Positions 10,168 to 17,256 of a DNA stretch of 64,000 bases are shown piece after piece. The stretch comes from Nonomuraea jabiensis. GTDB lineage: Bacteria; Actinomycetota; Actinomycetes; Streptosporangiales; Streptosporangiaceae. Where the stretch lies: the NCBI RefSeq assembly GCF_014204795.1, contig NZ_JACHMB010000001.1, positions 6,212,501 to 6,276,500 of the forward strand, read 5' to 3'. The notes beneath the pieces were generated by a model. The model worked only from the letters and a program-made list of their open reading frames with translations, was not told the DNA's origin and did not search any database. Positions within the stretch are counted from its first letter, which is position 1; every line of letters starts with the position of its first letter. The position numbers and the translations under genes are program-made.

Positions 10168-11364
10168 GTGCGCAGGTCGTTCCAGTTCCTGCTGCGCCCC
10201 ACCGGCAAGCAGGCCGCCGCGCTCGCGCAGTGCCTGGAAGATCACCGGGTGCTGTACAACGCGGCTCTCGAACACCGCCGTACGGCCTACCGCAAAGCCG
10301 GGGTGGCGGTGCGCTACGGCCAGCAGTCGGCGGAGCTGAAGCACATCCGCGCCGACGACCCCGACGGTCAGGGCCGATGGTCGTTCTCCTCCCAGCAGGC
10401 CACCCTCCGCCGTCTTGACAAGGCGTACCGGGCGTTCTTCGACCGCGTCCAAGCAGGCCGCACGCCAGGGTTCCCGCGTTTCAAGGGCCGGGGCCGGTTC
10501 GACACGGTCCAGTGGCCCAAGGACGGCGACGGCTGCCGGTGGCACTCCCAACCACACCATCCGACGGCGACCTACGTGCGGTTGCAGGGCGTCGGGCATG
10601 TGCGGGTCCACCAGCACCGCCGGGTGCTCGGCACCGTCAAGACGATCAGCATCAAGAGGGAAGGAGCCCGCTGGTTCCTCGTGCTGTCGTGCGATGAGGT
10701 GCCCGCACAGCCCCTTCCCGCTACGGGTGCGGTCGCGGGTGTTGACGTGGGTGTCGCCTGGCTGGCCACGACCAGCGACGGCGACCACCTCGACAACCAG
10801 CGCCACCTCGCCACCTCCGCGAGCCGTCTGGCGGCGGCCCAGCGGGACCTGGCCGGTAAGAGACGAGGATCCAACCGGCGCGGTAAGGCCGTCGCGCGGG
10901 TGGCGGCGCTGCACGCCAAGGTGCGGCGGCAACGCCTCGACTCGGCGCACAAGGCCGCGCTGGCGCTGGTTCGCGGCTACGACGTGATCGTGCACGAAGC
11001 GCTGAATGTGGCGGGCATGACCCGGCGTGCCGCGCCGCAACCGGACGGCGAAGGCGGCTACCTGCCTAACAGGCAAGCGGCTAAATCGGGGCTGAACAAG
11101 AGCATTCTCGACGCGGGTTGGTCGGCGTTCTTGACGATCCTGTCGCACAAGGCTGAAAGCGCCGGTCGACAGCTGATCGCGGTGAACCCCGCCAACACCT
11201 CCCGTACGTGCTCGCGCTGCGGGCACTGCGCGGAGGACAACCGTGTCAGCCAAGCGGTCTTCCGATGCACGGGGTGCGGGCACGAGGCGCACGCCGACGT
11301 GAACGCGGCGATCAACGTCTTGAGGGCAGGGCTTGCCCTTCGTGAGGCTGCGCAAGCGGCTTAG
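10168..11364 (+). CDS. tnpB: TnpB RNA-guided endonuclease (IS200/IS605 OrfB)
   Basis: 398 residues from GTG 10168, chosen because RRSFQFLLRPTGKQ is the usual N-terminal TnpB segment; GTG 10150 is an alternative. The RuvC catalytic residues look intact: Asp193 in AGVDVGV, Glu277 in VHEALNVAG and Asp377 in HADVNAAINVL. The zinc-binding pair CSRCG ... CTGCG lies just before the last Asp. TnpB proteins are nucleases guided by an RNA made from the element's right end; they cut the empty donor site and so help retain the element. With all three acidic residues and the zinc finger present this copy is probably active. Confidence 0.92.
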   Translation: MRRSFQFLLRPTGKQAAALAQCLEDHRVLYNAALEHRRTAYRKAGVAVRYGQQSAELKHIRADDPDGQGRWSFSSQQATLRRLDKAYRAFFDRVQAGRTPGFPRFKGRGRFDTVQWPKDGDGCRWHSQPHHPTATYVRLQGVGHVRVHQHRRVLGTVKTISIKREGARWFLVLSCDEVPAQPLPATGAVAGVDVGVAWLATTSDGDHLDNQRHLATSASRLAAAQRDLAGKRRGSNRRGKAVARVAALHAKVRRQRLDSAHKAALALVRGYDVIVHEALNVAGMTRRAAPQPDGEGGYLPNRQAAKSGLNKSILDAGWSAFLTILSHKAESAGRQLIAVNPANTSRTCSRCGHCAEDNRVSQAVFRCTGCGHEAHADVNAAINVLRAGLALREAAQAA

Positions 11365-11420
11365 CGAGAAGCCGCTTCCTTCAGGGAGCGGAGGAGTCAC
11401 GTGGATGGCTCCGCGCTGCG
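11354..11420 (+). ncRNA. Putative 3' end of TnpB guide RNA (omega/reRNA) plus guide
   Basis: The right end folds into AAGCGGCTT / AAGCCGCTT (11354-11362 with 11369-11377), followed by a GC-rich segment ending at 11400. In characterised TnpB systems the guide RNA covers the 3' part of tnpB and the right end, and the next ~16-20 bases of host DNA become the guide. Here the guide would start at 11401 (GTGGATGGCTCC...), which is lyase coding DNA. This is inferred from family knowledge; transcription is not shown. Confidence 0.45.
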
Positions 11421-12734
11421 CGTGGGGATGCTGCCGCCGACCGGGGCCGGCGTGTTCGGCAGGGCCTCGCCGTCGATCAGGACCCGTTCCGTGCCGTACG
11501 CGGCCAGCGTGATGGGGCTCGACGAGGTGCCGCTCTTGGTGATCTGGATGTTGGACGTGAGCGCGTACGTGTCCCCGCGGACGGAGATGACCGTGCCGGG
11601 CTGGGCGAGGTCGACGGCGCGCTGGATGGTGGCGAGCGGACGGTCGAGGGTGCCCGGGTTGGCGTCGTTCCCGTTGGTGGCGACGTAGAGCTGGGTCGCG
11701 GCGGCGGCGGTCGCCGCCAGAGGGGTGATCTTGCCGTAGCCCGCCCCGGCCCGGACCGCCGCCGGGACGTTCTGCGGCGGGTCGACCGTGTAGCCGTAGT
11801 ACGTGCCCGGCTCGACGACGGATCCCGCGGTCTCCGGCGTGCCGGAGTTCACGAAGATGTTGTTGCGCTGGACGGCCCGGCCGGGGCCGCTGTCGCCGTA
11901 CCCGCCGGCCGAGTAGAGCGGGTGCGCCACGTTCTCGAAGTAGTTGCCCTCGACCACGACCCCGGCGTTCTCGGTGGAAGCCACCCCGTACAGCTCGTTG
12001 CCCAGGAAATAGTTGTTGTAGACGTGCACCGGCTCCCCGAACCTGATGCGCGGGTGCCGCTGGCGGCTGTTGTCGAAGAAGTTGTGGTGGATGGTCACCT
12101 TGAGGTGGCCGACGTCCGTGCCGGCGGCGCCGTCGGAGTGGCTGATCAGCATGGACTTGTCGGAATGGTCGAAGTGGTTCCAGGAGACGGTGACGTAGTC
12201 GGCGCCCCTGACGATGTCCACGGACCCGTCCACCGCGCCGGAGAACGTGTTGTGGTCGATCCAGATGTGGTGGGACTGCTGGCCGATGTTGACCGCGTCG
12301 TCCTCGGCGTTCGTGAAGCGCAGGTTGCGGACGATCACGTTGTACGAGCGGTAGAAGTCCAGGCCGCCGCCGGTGATGTGGCCGGTGTTGCCGACGCCGA
12401 CGATGGTCTTGTTGGGCCGCACCCCTTGCTTGCTGGTGATCGAGATCGTGCCCGACACCTGGATGACCAGGGGTTCGAGGCTGTCGATGTACTCGAGGAA
12501 CTGCGTGGCGTTCGTGGCGGTGACGGTCCTGCCGCCGACGCCGCCCGTGGTGCCGTTCTGGCCGAGCGCGTTGACGGCCGCGAAGCCGGTCGGCCCGTCG
12601 GCGGCCACTGCCTGCGCGGCCACTGCCTGCGCGGCCACTGCCTGCGCGGGTACTGCCCGCATCGACGGTACGGCGATCGCGGCCGCGACGAGGACGGCCG
12701 TCCAGCGTGGGGCGCGTAACGAGGTGAAGGGCAT
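11397..12734 (-). CDS. Secreted pectate lyase PL1, truncated PL1-PL9 fusion
   Basis: 445 residues from ATG 12734 (GGAGAG six bases upstream). A Sec signal peptide is followed by a short AVAAQ tandem repeat. A complete PL1 beta-helix (about residues 45-330) carries the hallmarks IWIDHNTFSGAVDGSVDIVRG and SRQRHPRIRFG, the latter with the catalytic arginine region. It would cleave polygalacturonan by beta-elimination outside the cell. From about residue 345 a PL9-type helix begins (LYVATNGNDANPGTLDRPL) but is lost: the frame shifts at the G-run 11424-11427 and then ends in the TnpB element at 11397. The PL1 half may still work alone. LacI-type and GAAAG/CTTTC palindromes lie upstream. Confidence 0.85.
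   Translation of the reverse strand: MPFTSLRAPRWTAVLVAAAIAVPSMRAVPAQAVAAQAVAAQAVAADGPTGFAAVNALGQNGTTGGVGGRTVTATNATQFLEYIDSLEPLVIQVSGTISITSKQGVRPNKTIVGVGNTGHITGGGLDFYRSYNVIVRNLRFTNAEDDAVNIGQQSHHIWIDHNTFSGAVDGSVDIVRGADYVTVSWNHFDHSDKSMLISHSDGAAGTDVGHLKVTIHHNFFDNSRQRHPRIRFGEPVHVYNNYFLGNELYGVASTENAGVVVEGNYFENVAHPLYSAGGYGDSGPGRAVQRNNIFVNSGTPETAGSVVEPGTYYGYTVDPPQNVPAAVRAGAGYGKITPLAATAAAATQLYVATNGNDANPGTLDRPLATIQRAVDLAQPGTVISVRGDTYALTSNIQITKSGTSSSPITLAAYGTERVLIDGEALPNTPAPVGGSIPTRSAEPST
12601..12660 (-). repeat. 15-bp tandem repeat after lyase signal peptide
   Basis: Three perfect copies of GCGGCCACTGCCTGC (12601-12645) and a degenerate fourth. It encodes AVAAQ repeats at the signal peptide cleavage region of the pectate lyase; unit length keeps the frame. 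Confidence 0.9.
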
Positions 12735-12771
12735 GGTGCTCTCCGTCTGCCGGGTGCCTCCAAAGGTCGCC

Positions 12772-12785
12772 GGAAAGCGCTTTCC
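12772..12785. promoter_or_regulatory. LacI-type operator palindrome
   Basis: Perfect 14-bp palindrome GGAAAGCGCTTTCC, 38 bases upstream of the pectate lyase start. The central CG with flanking purine/pyrimidine arms is typical for LacI-family sugar repressors. The regulator is not in the window. Confidence 0.65.
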
Positions 12786-12828
12786 TCCACGTATTATTCG
12801 CACAACCTCACAGGCGGTAAAGCCGCGG

Positions 12829-12839
12829 TGAAAGTTTCA
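12829..12839. promoter_or_regulatory. TGAAAGTTTCA palindrome upstream of pectate lyase
   Basis: Perfect 11-bp palindrome with a central base, about 100 bases upstream of the lyase start and overlapping the stop codon of the neighbouring TetR gene. The same GAAAc/gTTTC core occurs before the GH3 gene and between the GH105 and AA12 genes. Confidence 0.45.
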
Positions 12840-13415
12840 GGCCGCCCCCATCGCCCGGAGGCCGTGGATGAACAGCTCCAGGTGGCGCCGGGCGAGCGCG
12901 TGTTTGGCCTCGTCCGTGAGCGGCCCGGGGAGGGGGCGGGCGATCCGTACGAGCATGGTCGTGATGTCCATGAACGTGACGCCCTCGGGCAGCGTGCCCG
13001 CCGCATGGGCGTCGGAGATCATCCGGCGTATGGTGCGGGCGGACTCCTCGCGTACGGGTGACAGCAGCGGATCGTTGGCCGGGTCCACCGCGTCGAGCAG
13101 GGCCGGGAGCACGGCCGAGACCCGCAGTTCGAGCGCCTCGCGCAGGTAGCGCGCCAGCGCCTCGAACGGGTCGCGCTCCTCCTCGGCCGCCGCCTTGGCC
13201 GCGGTGGCCGTCCTGGTCAGGGCGTCGAGCGCGACCGCGCGCAGCAGGGCGTCGCGGTCGGGGAAGCGGCGGTAGAGCGTGGCGCTGCCGACCCCGGCGC
13301 GGCGGGCGATGTCGTCGAGCGGGACGTCGGGGCCGCGCTCGGCGACCATGTCGCGGGCGGCGAGCAGGATCTGCTCCAGGTTGCGCCGCGCGTCGGCCCG
13401 CATGGGCTTGCTCAT
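12837..13415 (-). CDS. TetR-family transcriptional regulator
   Basis: 192 residues from ATG 13415 (GGTGAG upstream); ATG 13430 is an alternative that would start beside the operator. The N-terminal HTH reads DDIARRAGVGSATLYRRFPDR at about residues 34-54. The C-terminal domain resembles the SbtR-like group. It is divergent from a small SnoaL-like gene and two near-palindromic sites lie in the shared promoter, so it probably represses that gene and itself. Ligand unknown. Confidence 0.88.
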   Translation of the reverse strand: MSKPMRADARRNLEQILLAARDMVAERGPDVPLDDIARRAGVGSATLYRRFPDRDALLRAVALDALTRTATAAKAAAEEERDPFEALARYLREALELRVSAVLPALLDAVDPANDPLLSPVREESARTIRRMISDAHAAGTLPEGVTFMDITTMLVRIARPLPGPLTDEAKHALARRHLELFIHGLRAMGAA

Positions 13416-13433
13416 CACACTCACCAGCATATG

Positions 13434-13504
13434 GGGGAAATCTCCCCGGTTGGGGTTGTGTCGGGTGTCGATGTCTGCCAGATTTAAGTGGGGAGATTTT
13501 CCCC
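13434..13504. promoter_or_regulatory. Paired operator sites for divergent TetR/SnoaL-like genes
   Basis: GGGGAAATCTCCCC at 13434-13447 and GGGGAGATTTTCCCC at 13490-13504 are near-reverse complements of one another, and each is itself nearly palindromic. One site sits at each gene start, suggesting that one TetR dimer-of-dimers can shut both promoters. Confidence 0.7.
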
Positions 13505-13524
13505 GGTTAAGAGAGGGGCAGATC

Positions 13525-13932
13525 ATGAGCAGTCAGGAGCAGGTTCTCGACCTCGTCCGCCGCTGGGCGCGGGCCGAGCTCGACGGTGACGCGGACGCCT
13601 TCGACGACCTCCTCGGCGAGGACTTCGCGGGAATCGGCCCGGTGGGGTTCAAGCTGGACAAGCGGCAGTGGGCCGCACGTCACCGGGGCGACCTGAAGAA
13701 CCACCACTTCGAGATCCTCGACCCGCAGGTGCGCCTCCACGGCGACACCGCGATCGTGGGCGGCGTGCAGGAGCAGCGCACTTCGGTCAGAGGGCACGAG
13801 GTCAACGACTCCTTCCGGCTGACCCTGGTCGCCGTCAAGCAGGGCGAGCGCTGGGTGATCGCCAACATCCAGCTCAGCGGCCCGCTCCAGGACCCGTCCG
13901 CGCCACCGCCGTTCGCCCGCAAGCAGGGGTGA
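13525..13932 (+). CDS. SnoaL-like / NTF2-fold protein
   Basis: 135 residues from ATG 13525 (GAGG nine to twelve bases upstream; the frame is open further up but only as antisense to the TetR gene). It shows the NTF2-like pattern: an N-terminal helix VLDLVRRWARAELDGDADAFDDLLGEDF-type opening, then KLDKRQWAARH and a C-terminal strand ERWVIANIQLSGP. This fold serves as small isomerases, hydrolases or binding proteins for polar ligands. It diverges from a TetR gene and is probably under its control. Specific function unknown. Confidence 0.8.
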   Translation: MSSQEQVLDLVRRWARAELDGDADAFDDLLGEDFAGIGPVGFKLDKRQWAARHRGDLKNHHFEILDPQVRLHGDTAIVGGVQEQRTSVRGHEVNDSFRLTLVAVKQGERWVIANIQLSGPLQDPSAPPPFARKQG

Positions 13933-13940
13933 AACTTTCA
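13930..13940. promoter_or_regulatory. TGAAACTTTCA palindrome upstream of GH3 gene
   Basis: Perfect 11-bp palindrome about 89 bases upstream of the GH3 start; its first three bases are the stop codon of the SnoaL-like gene. It shares the GAAAcTTTC core with sites at 12829 and 30377. Confidence 0.45.
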
Positions 13941-13978
13941 GCCCGTCTGGGCGGGAGCGGCGGCCTGTTCTAGAGTTG

Positions 13979-13992
13979 TGGGAGCGCTCCCA
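13979..13992. promoter_or_regulatory. CebR/CelR-type operator
   Basis: TGGGAGCGCTCCCA, a perfect 14-bp palindrome identical to the consensus bound by the cellobiose-responsive LacI repressor CebR/CelR in Streptomyces and Thermobifida. It is 31 bases upstream of the GH3 beta-glucosidase gene, predicting induction by cello-oligosaccharides. Confidence 0.85.
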
Positions 13993-14023
13993 ACCGTGCG
14001 CCCTCACAACCTCTGGACGTGCC

Positions 14024-16459
14024 ATGCGCAGCAGACACTGGGCGATCAGGGCGGCCGTGCCGCTGCTCGTCGCCGCCGGACTGGTCGTTCCCCGGGCGTC
14101 CGCCGCGTCCTGGAATGCAGCCGCCCCTTACCAGGACCCCAGCCTGCCCGTGCCCACCCGGGTGGCTGACCTCATGTCCAGGATGACGCTGGACGAGAAG
14201 CTCGGCCAGATGACCCAGGCCGAACGCGGCTCGGTCAGCAACGCCGACGTCACCACGTACCGGCTCGGGTCGGTGCTGTCGGGCGGCGGCTCCGCGCCGT
14301 CGCCCAACACGGCCGCGTCCTGGGCGGACATGTACGACGGGTTCCAGAACGCGGCCCTGGCCACGCCGCTCGGCATCCCCATCCTGTACGGGGCGGACGC
14401 CGTGCACGGCCACAACAACGTCGTCGGCGCCACTATCTTCCCGCACAACATCGGCCTCGGCGCCACCCGCGACCCCGCCCTCGTCGAGCGCATCGGCCGG
14501 GCGGTGGCCGAGGAGGTGTCGGGCACCGGCGTCGACTGGGACTTCGCCCCCTGCCTGTGCGTGGCCCGCAACGACCGGTGGGGCCGCACGTACGAGTCGT
14601 TCGGCGAGACGCCGGAGCTGCCCTCGTCCATGGCCACGATCGTGACGGGCCTGCAGGGCGCCACGCTGAACGGCCCCGCGTCCGTGCTCGCCACCGCCAA
14701 GCACTACGTCGGCGACGGCGGCACCACGGGCGGCGTGGACCAGGGCGACACCCAGCTGTCCGAGGCCGACCTGCGGGCGATCCACCTGCCGCCGTTCAGG
14801 GCCGCGGTGGAGCACGGGGTCGGCTCGGTGATGATCTCCTTCAGCAGTTGGAACGGCGCCAGGCTGCACGGCCACCAGTACCTGATCACCACGGTGCTCA
14901 AGGGCGAGCTGAGCTTCTCCGGGTTCGTGGTCTCCGACTGGAACGGCATCGACCAGATCGACGGCGCCCCCGGTACGTCCGCGCTCGACGTGCGCACCGC
15001 CGTGAACGCGGGCGTCGACATGGTGATGGTCCCCACGGCCTGGCGCCAGTTCATCGACCTGCTGCGGGCCGAGGTCCAGGCCGGCCGGGTGACCACGGCC
15101 CGGGTCGACGACGCGGTACGGCGGATCCTCACCAAGAAGTTCGAGCTCGGGCTGTTCGAGAAGCCGCTGACGGACCGCTCGTACACCTCGACCGTGGGCA
15201 GCGCCGCGCACCGCGCGCTGGCCCGCGAGGCGGTCGCCAAGTCGCAGGTCGTGCTGAAGAACGCCGGCAACGTGCTGCCGCTCGCCCGCGGCGGCAAGAT
15301 CTTCGTGGCGGGCAGGAGCGCCGACGACATCGGCTACCAGAGCGGCGGCTGGACGATCTCCTGGCAGGGCTCGTCCGGCAACATCACGCCGGGCACCACC
15401 ATCCTGCAGGGCATCAGGAACAGCGCGGGCTCCGGCACGACCGTCACCTACAGCCGGGACGGCACCGGCATCGACTCCTCCTACCGCGTCGCCGTCGCGG
15501 TGGTCGGCGAGGCGCCGTACGCCGAGGGCCAGGGCGACCGGCCCGGCAGCCTGGGCCTGGAGGCCGCGGACCTCAACACCATCGCGAACCTGCGCGCCTC
15601 CGGCGTCCCGGTCGTCGTGGTGCTGGTCTCGGGCCGCCCGCTCGACATCGCCTCCCAGCTGTCCGGCTGGAACGCGCTGGTCGCCGCCTGGTTGCCGGGC
15701 ACCGAGGGGCAGGGGGTGGCGGACGTGCTGTTCGGGACCGTCCAGCCGGCCGGGAAGCTGCCGGTGACCTGGATGAGCAGCGCGTCCCAGCAGCCGATCA
15801 ACTCCGGGGACGGGAAGACGCCGCTGTTCCCGTACGGGTTCGGTCTGACGTACGCGAAGGAGGACTCCAGCCCGCCCACCGCGCCCGGCACGCCCGCGGC
15901 CTCCGCGGTCACCTCCTCGTCGGCGACCCTGACCTGGGCCGCCTCCAGCGACGACGTGGGGGTGGCCGGGTACGACGTGGTCCGCGTACAGGGCTCGACG
16001 GAGACGGCCGTGGCCACGAGCGCGACGGCCTCGGCCACCGTCACGGGGCTGGCGGCGGGCACGTCGTACACCTTCGCCGTGTACGCCAGGGACGCGGCCG
16101 GCAACCGCTCGCCGCGCTCGGGAACGGTGAGCGTGACGACCGGCGGCGGCCAGGCGGGCGGCTGCACGGCCGCCGCGTCCGTGCAGAGCCAGTGGAGCAC
16201 CGGGTACGTCATCCAGGTCACGGTGACCAACACCGGCACCACGTCCCTGACCGGGTGGGGCGTCACCTTCACGCTGCCGCCCGGGCACGCGGTCACCGGG
16301 TCGTGGAACGTCACGATGACCACGTCCGGCCAGGCCGTCACCGCCCGCAACGCCGCGCACAACGGCTCGCTCGCCCCGGGGGCGAGCACGTCGTTCGGCT
16401 TCCAGGGCAGCCGGCCGAACGGCGACACCCGCCTGCCGTCCGGCTACGCCTGCGGGTGA
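14024..16459 (+). CDS. Secreted GH3 beta-glucosidase/exo-glucanase with FN3 and CBM2
   Basis: 811 residues. The start at 14024 gives a clean signal peptide (MRSRHWAIRAAVPLLVAAGL, cleavage near ASA). The GH3 N-terminal barrel (about 40-370) contains KHYVGDGGTTGGVDQGDT and the nucleophile Asp305 in VVSDWNGID. The GH3 C-terminal alpha/beta domain (about 385-620) follows, then a fibronectin type III module (about 625-710) and a C-terminal family 2 cellulose-binding module with its Cys-bracketed ends (CTAAASVQSQWSTGYV ... SGYACG). It probably removes glucose or oligosaccharides from beta-1,4- or beta-1,3-glucans while bound to cellulose. The CebR-type box just upstream places it in a cellulose-utilisation regulon. 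Confidence 0.93.
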   Translation: MRSRHWAIRAAVPLLVAAGLVVPRASAASWNAAAPYQDPSLPVPTRVADLMSRMTLDEKLGQMTQAERGSVSNADVTTYRLGSVLSGGGSAPSPNTAASWADMYDGFQNAALATPLGIPILYGADAVHGHNNVVGATIFPHNIGLGATRDPALVERIGRAVAEEVSGTGVDWDFAPCLCVARNDRWGRTYESFGETPELPSSMATIVTGLQGATLNGPASVLATAKHYVGDGGTTGGVDQGDTQLSEADLRAIHLPPFRAAVEHGVGSVMISFSSWNGARLHGHQYLITTVLKGELSFSGFVVSDWNGIDQIDGAPGTSALDVRTAVNAGVDMVMVPTAWRQFIDLLRAEVQAGRVTTARVDDAVRRILTKKFELGLFEKPLTDRSYTSTVGSAAHRALAREAVAKSQVVLKNAGNVLPLARGGKIFVAGRSADDIGYQSGGWTISWQGSSGNITPGTTILQGIRNSAGSGTTVTYSRDGTGIDSSYRVAVAVVGEAPYAEGQGDRPGSLGLEAADLNTIANLRASGVPVVVVLVSGRPLDIASQLSGWNALVAAWLPGTEGQGVADVLFGTVQPAGKLPVTWMSSASQQPINSGDGKTPLFPYGFGLTYAKEDSSPPTAPGTPAASAVTSSSATLTWAASSDDVGVAGYDVVRVQGSTETAVATSATASATVTGLAAGTSYTFAVYARDAAGNRSPRSGTVSVTTGGGQAGGCTAAASVQSQWSTGYVIQVTVTNTGTTSLTGWGVTFTLPPGHAVTGSWNVTMTTSGQAVTARNAAHNGSLAPGASTSFGFQGSRPNGDTRLPSGYACG

Positions 16460-16523
16460 CGGCGGCCCGGTATGTCCGGCTACGCCTGCGGGTGACGGGC
16501 CCGGCTACGCCTGCGGATGACGG
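16439..16523 (+). repeat. Triplicated 24-bp copy of the GH3 gene 3' end
   Basis: The last codons of the CBM2 with the stop (16439-16462) are repeated at 16475-16498 and, with two changes, at 16500-16523. Each copy encodes the same end SGYACG-stop. It looks like slippage or recombination at the gene terminus. Confidence 0.85.
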
Positions 16524-16550
16524 CGGACCCGATGCCGCGGGCCCGCCGTC
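16519..16550. terminator. Hairpin between convergent GH3 and snapalysin genes
   Basis: GACGGCGG / CCGCCGTC stem (16519-16526 with 16543-16550) with additional CCC/GGG pairing inside. Position between two converging stops supports a shared terminator. Confidence 0.65.
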
Positions 16551-16562
16551 ACCGGGAAGAGG

Positions 16563-17084
16563 TCAGCGGTCGACGTGCAGCCGGCCGAACTCGACCTCCG
16601 GCGCGCTACCGGCGAAGTTGCGGTCGACCTCGGCCCGCTCGGCGGCGCTCGGGTTCGCGTTGGTGCAGCTCACAGGCGCGCTCGACCCCGACATGAGGTC
16701 GGAGCACAGCCCGGTGCGCCGGTCGGGCAGGCCCAGGATGTGGCCGATCTCGTGGGTGGCGATGCGCAGCGGGCTGTAGCCCTGCGTGGTGGCCTGCCGG
16801 CCCATCCAGACCGTGCCGCGGCCCAGGCTGGTGGGCAGCGCGCGCGGCCAGCCGTTGTCGGCGTACACGACGAAGTCGGCGGGCGTTCCCTGGACGAGCC
16901 GGACGTTGACGACACTGGAGTTCCAGACCTGGGCGGCCTGGTTCACCACGGACACGAACTCGGCCGCCCGGCTCGGGTCGTACCTGACGACCCTGACCAG
17001 GGCCGCGGCCTGCGCGGGCGCGGTGACGAGCAGGAACGTGAGGCCGAGTAAGAGGGAGAGCGCGAGACGAAGGGGTCTGGGCAC
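16563..17084 (-). CDS. Snapalysin-type secreted metalloprotease (M7)
   Basis: 173 residues from GTG 17084, which has GGAGGAGG a few bases upstream. A signal peptide ends near residue 26 (PAQA). The zinc site HEIGHILGLPD spans residues 111-121: His111, Glu112, His115 and Asp121 in place of the third His. That Asp is the mark of peptidase family M7 (snapalysin, SnpA). At ~147 mature residues it has the expected very small size and appears to lack a long propeptide. A conserved Cys pair (LCSDLMSG ... VSC) lies downstream. It probably degrades milk-type or environmental proteins outside the cell. Confidence 0.92.
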   Translation of the reverse strand: MPRPLRLALSLLLGLTFLLVTAPAQAAALVRVVRYDPSRAAEFVSVVNQAAQVWNSSVVNVRLVQGTPADFVVYADNGWPRALPTSLGRGTVWMGRQATTQGYSPLRIATHEIGHILGLPDRRTGLCSDLMSGSSAPVSCTNANPSAAERAEVDRNFAGSAPEVEFGRLHVDR

Positions 17085-17256
17085 GGAGCCTCCTCCGGGA
17101 GTTGGGGGTGCCGCCACGGTATGCGCGCCCTCCGGCCTCGGGAGAGGTACCAGATTGCCCCTATCGCGGTGGTATGGCGGGGGAGTGCGTAGCGCCTTGC
17201 CCGTCCCGCAGGGCAGCCGGGTGAAAACTGTCAGTGGTCGAACGCATACTCAGAGC

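Larger units (their letters stand above)
9983..11400 (+). mobile_element. IS200/IS605-like element encoding only TnpB
   Basis: About 1.4 kb separating the two halves of the lyase gene. It carries a single tnpB gene and no tnpA, so it is of the non-autonomous IS1341/TnpB-only kind. The left end has a hairpin (10006-10025). The right end has a 9-bp hairpin overlapping the tnpB stop, then a GGAGCGGAGGAGTCAC-like terminus. There are no inverted terminal repeats and no target duplication, as expected for this family. The left boundary is uncertain by a few bases (host similarity ends at 9982; TCC may belong to either). Confidence 0.85.
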
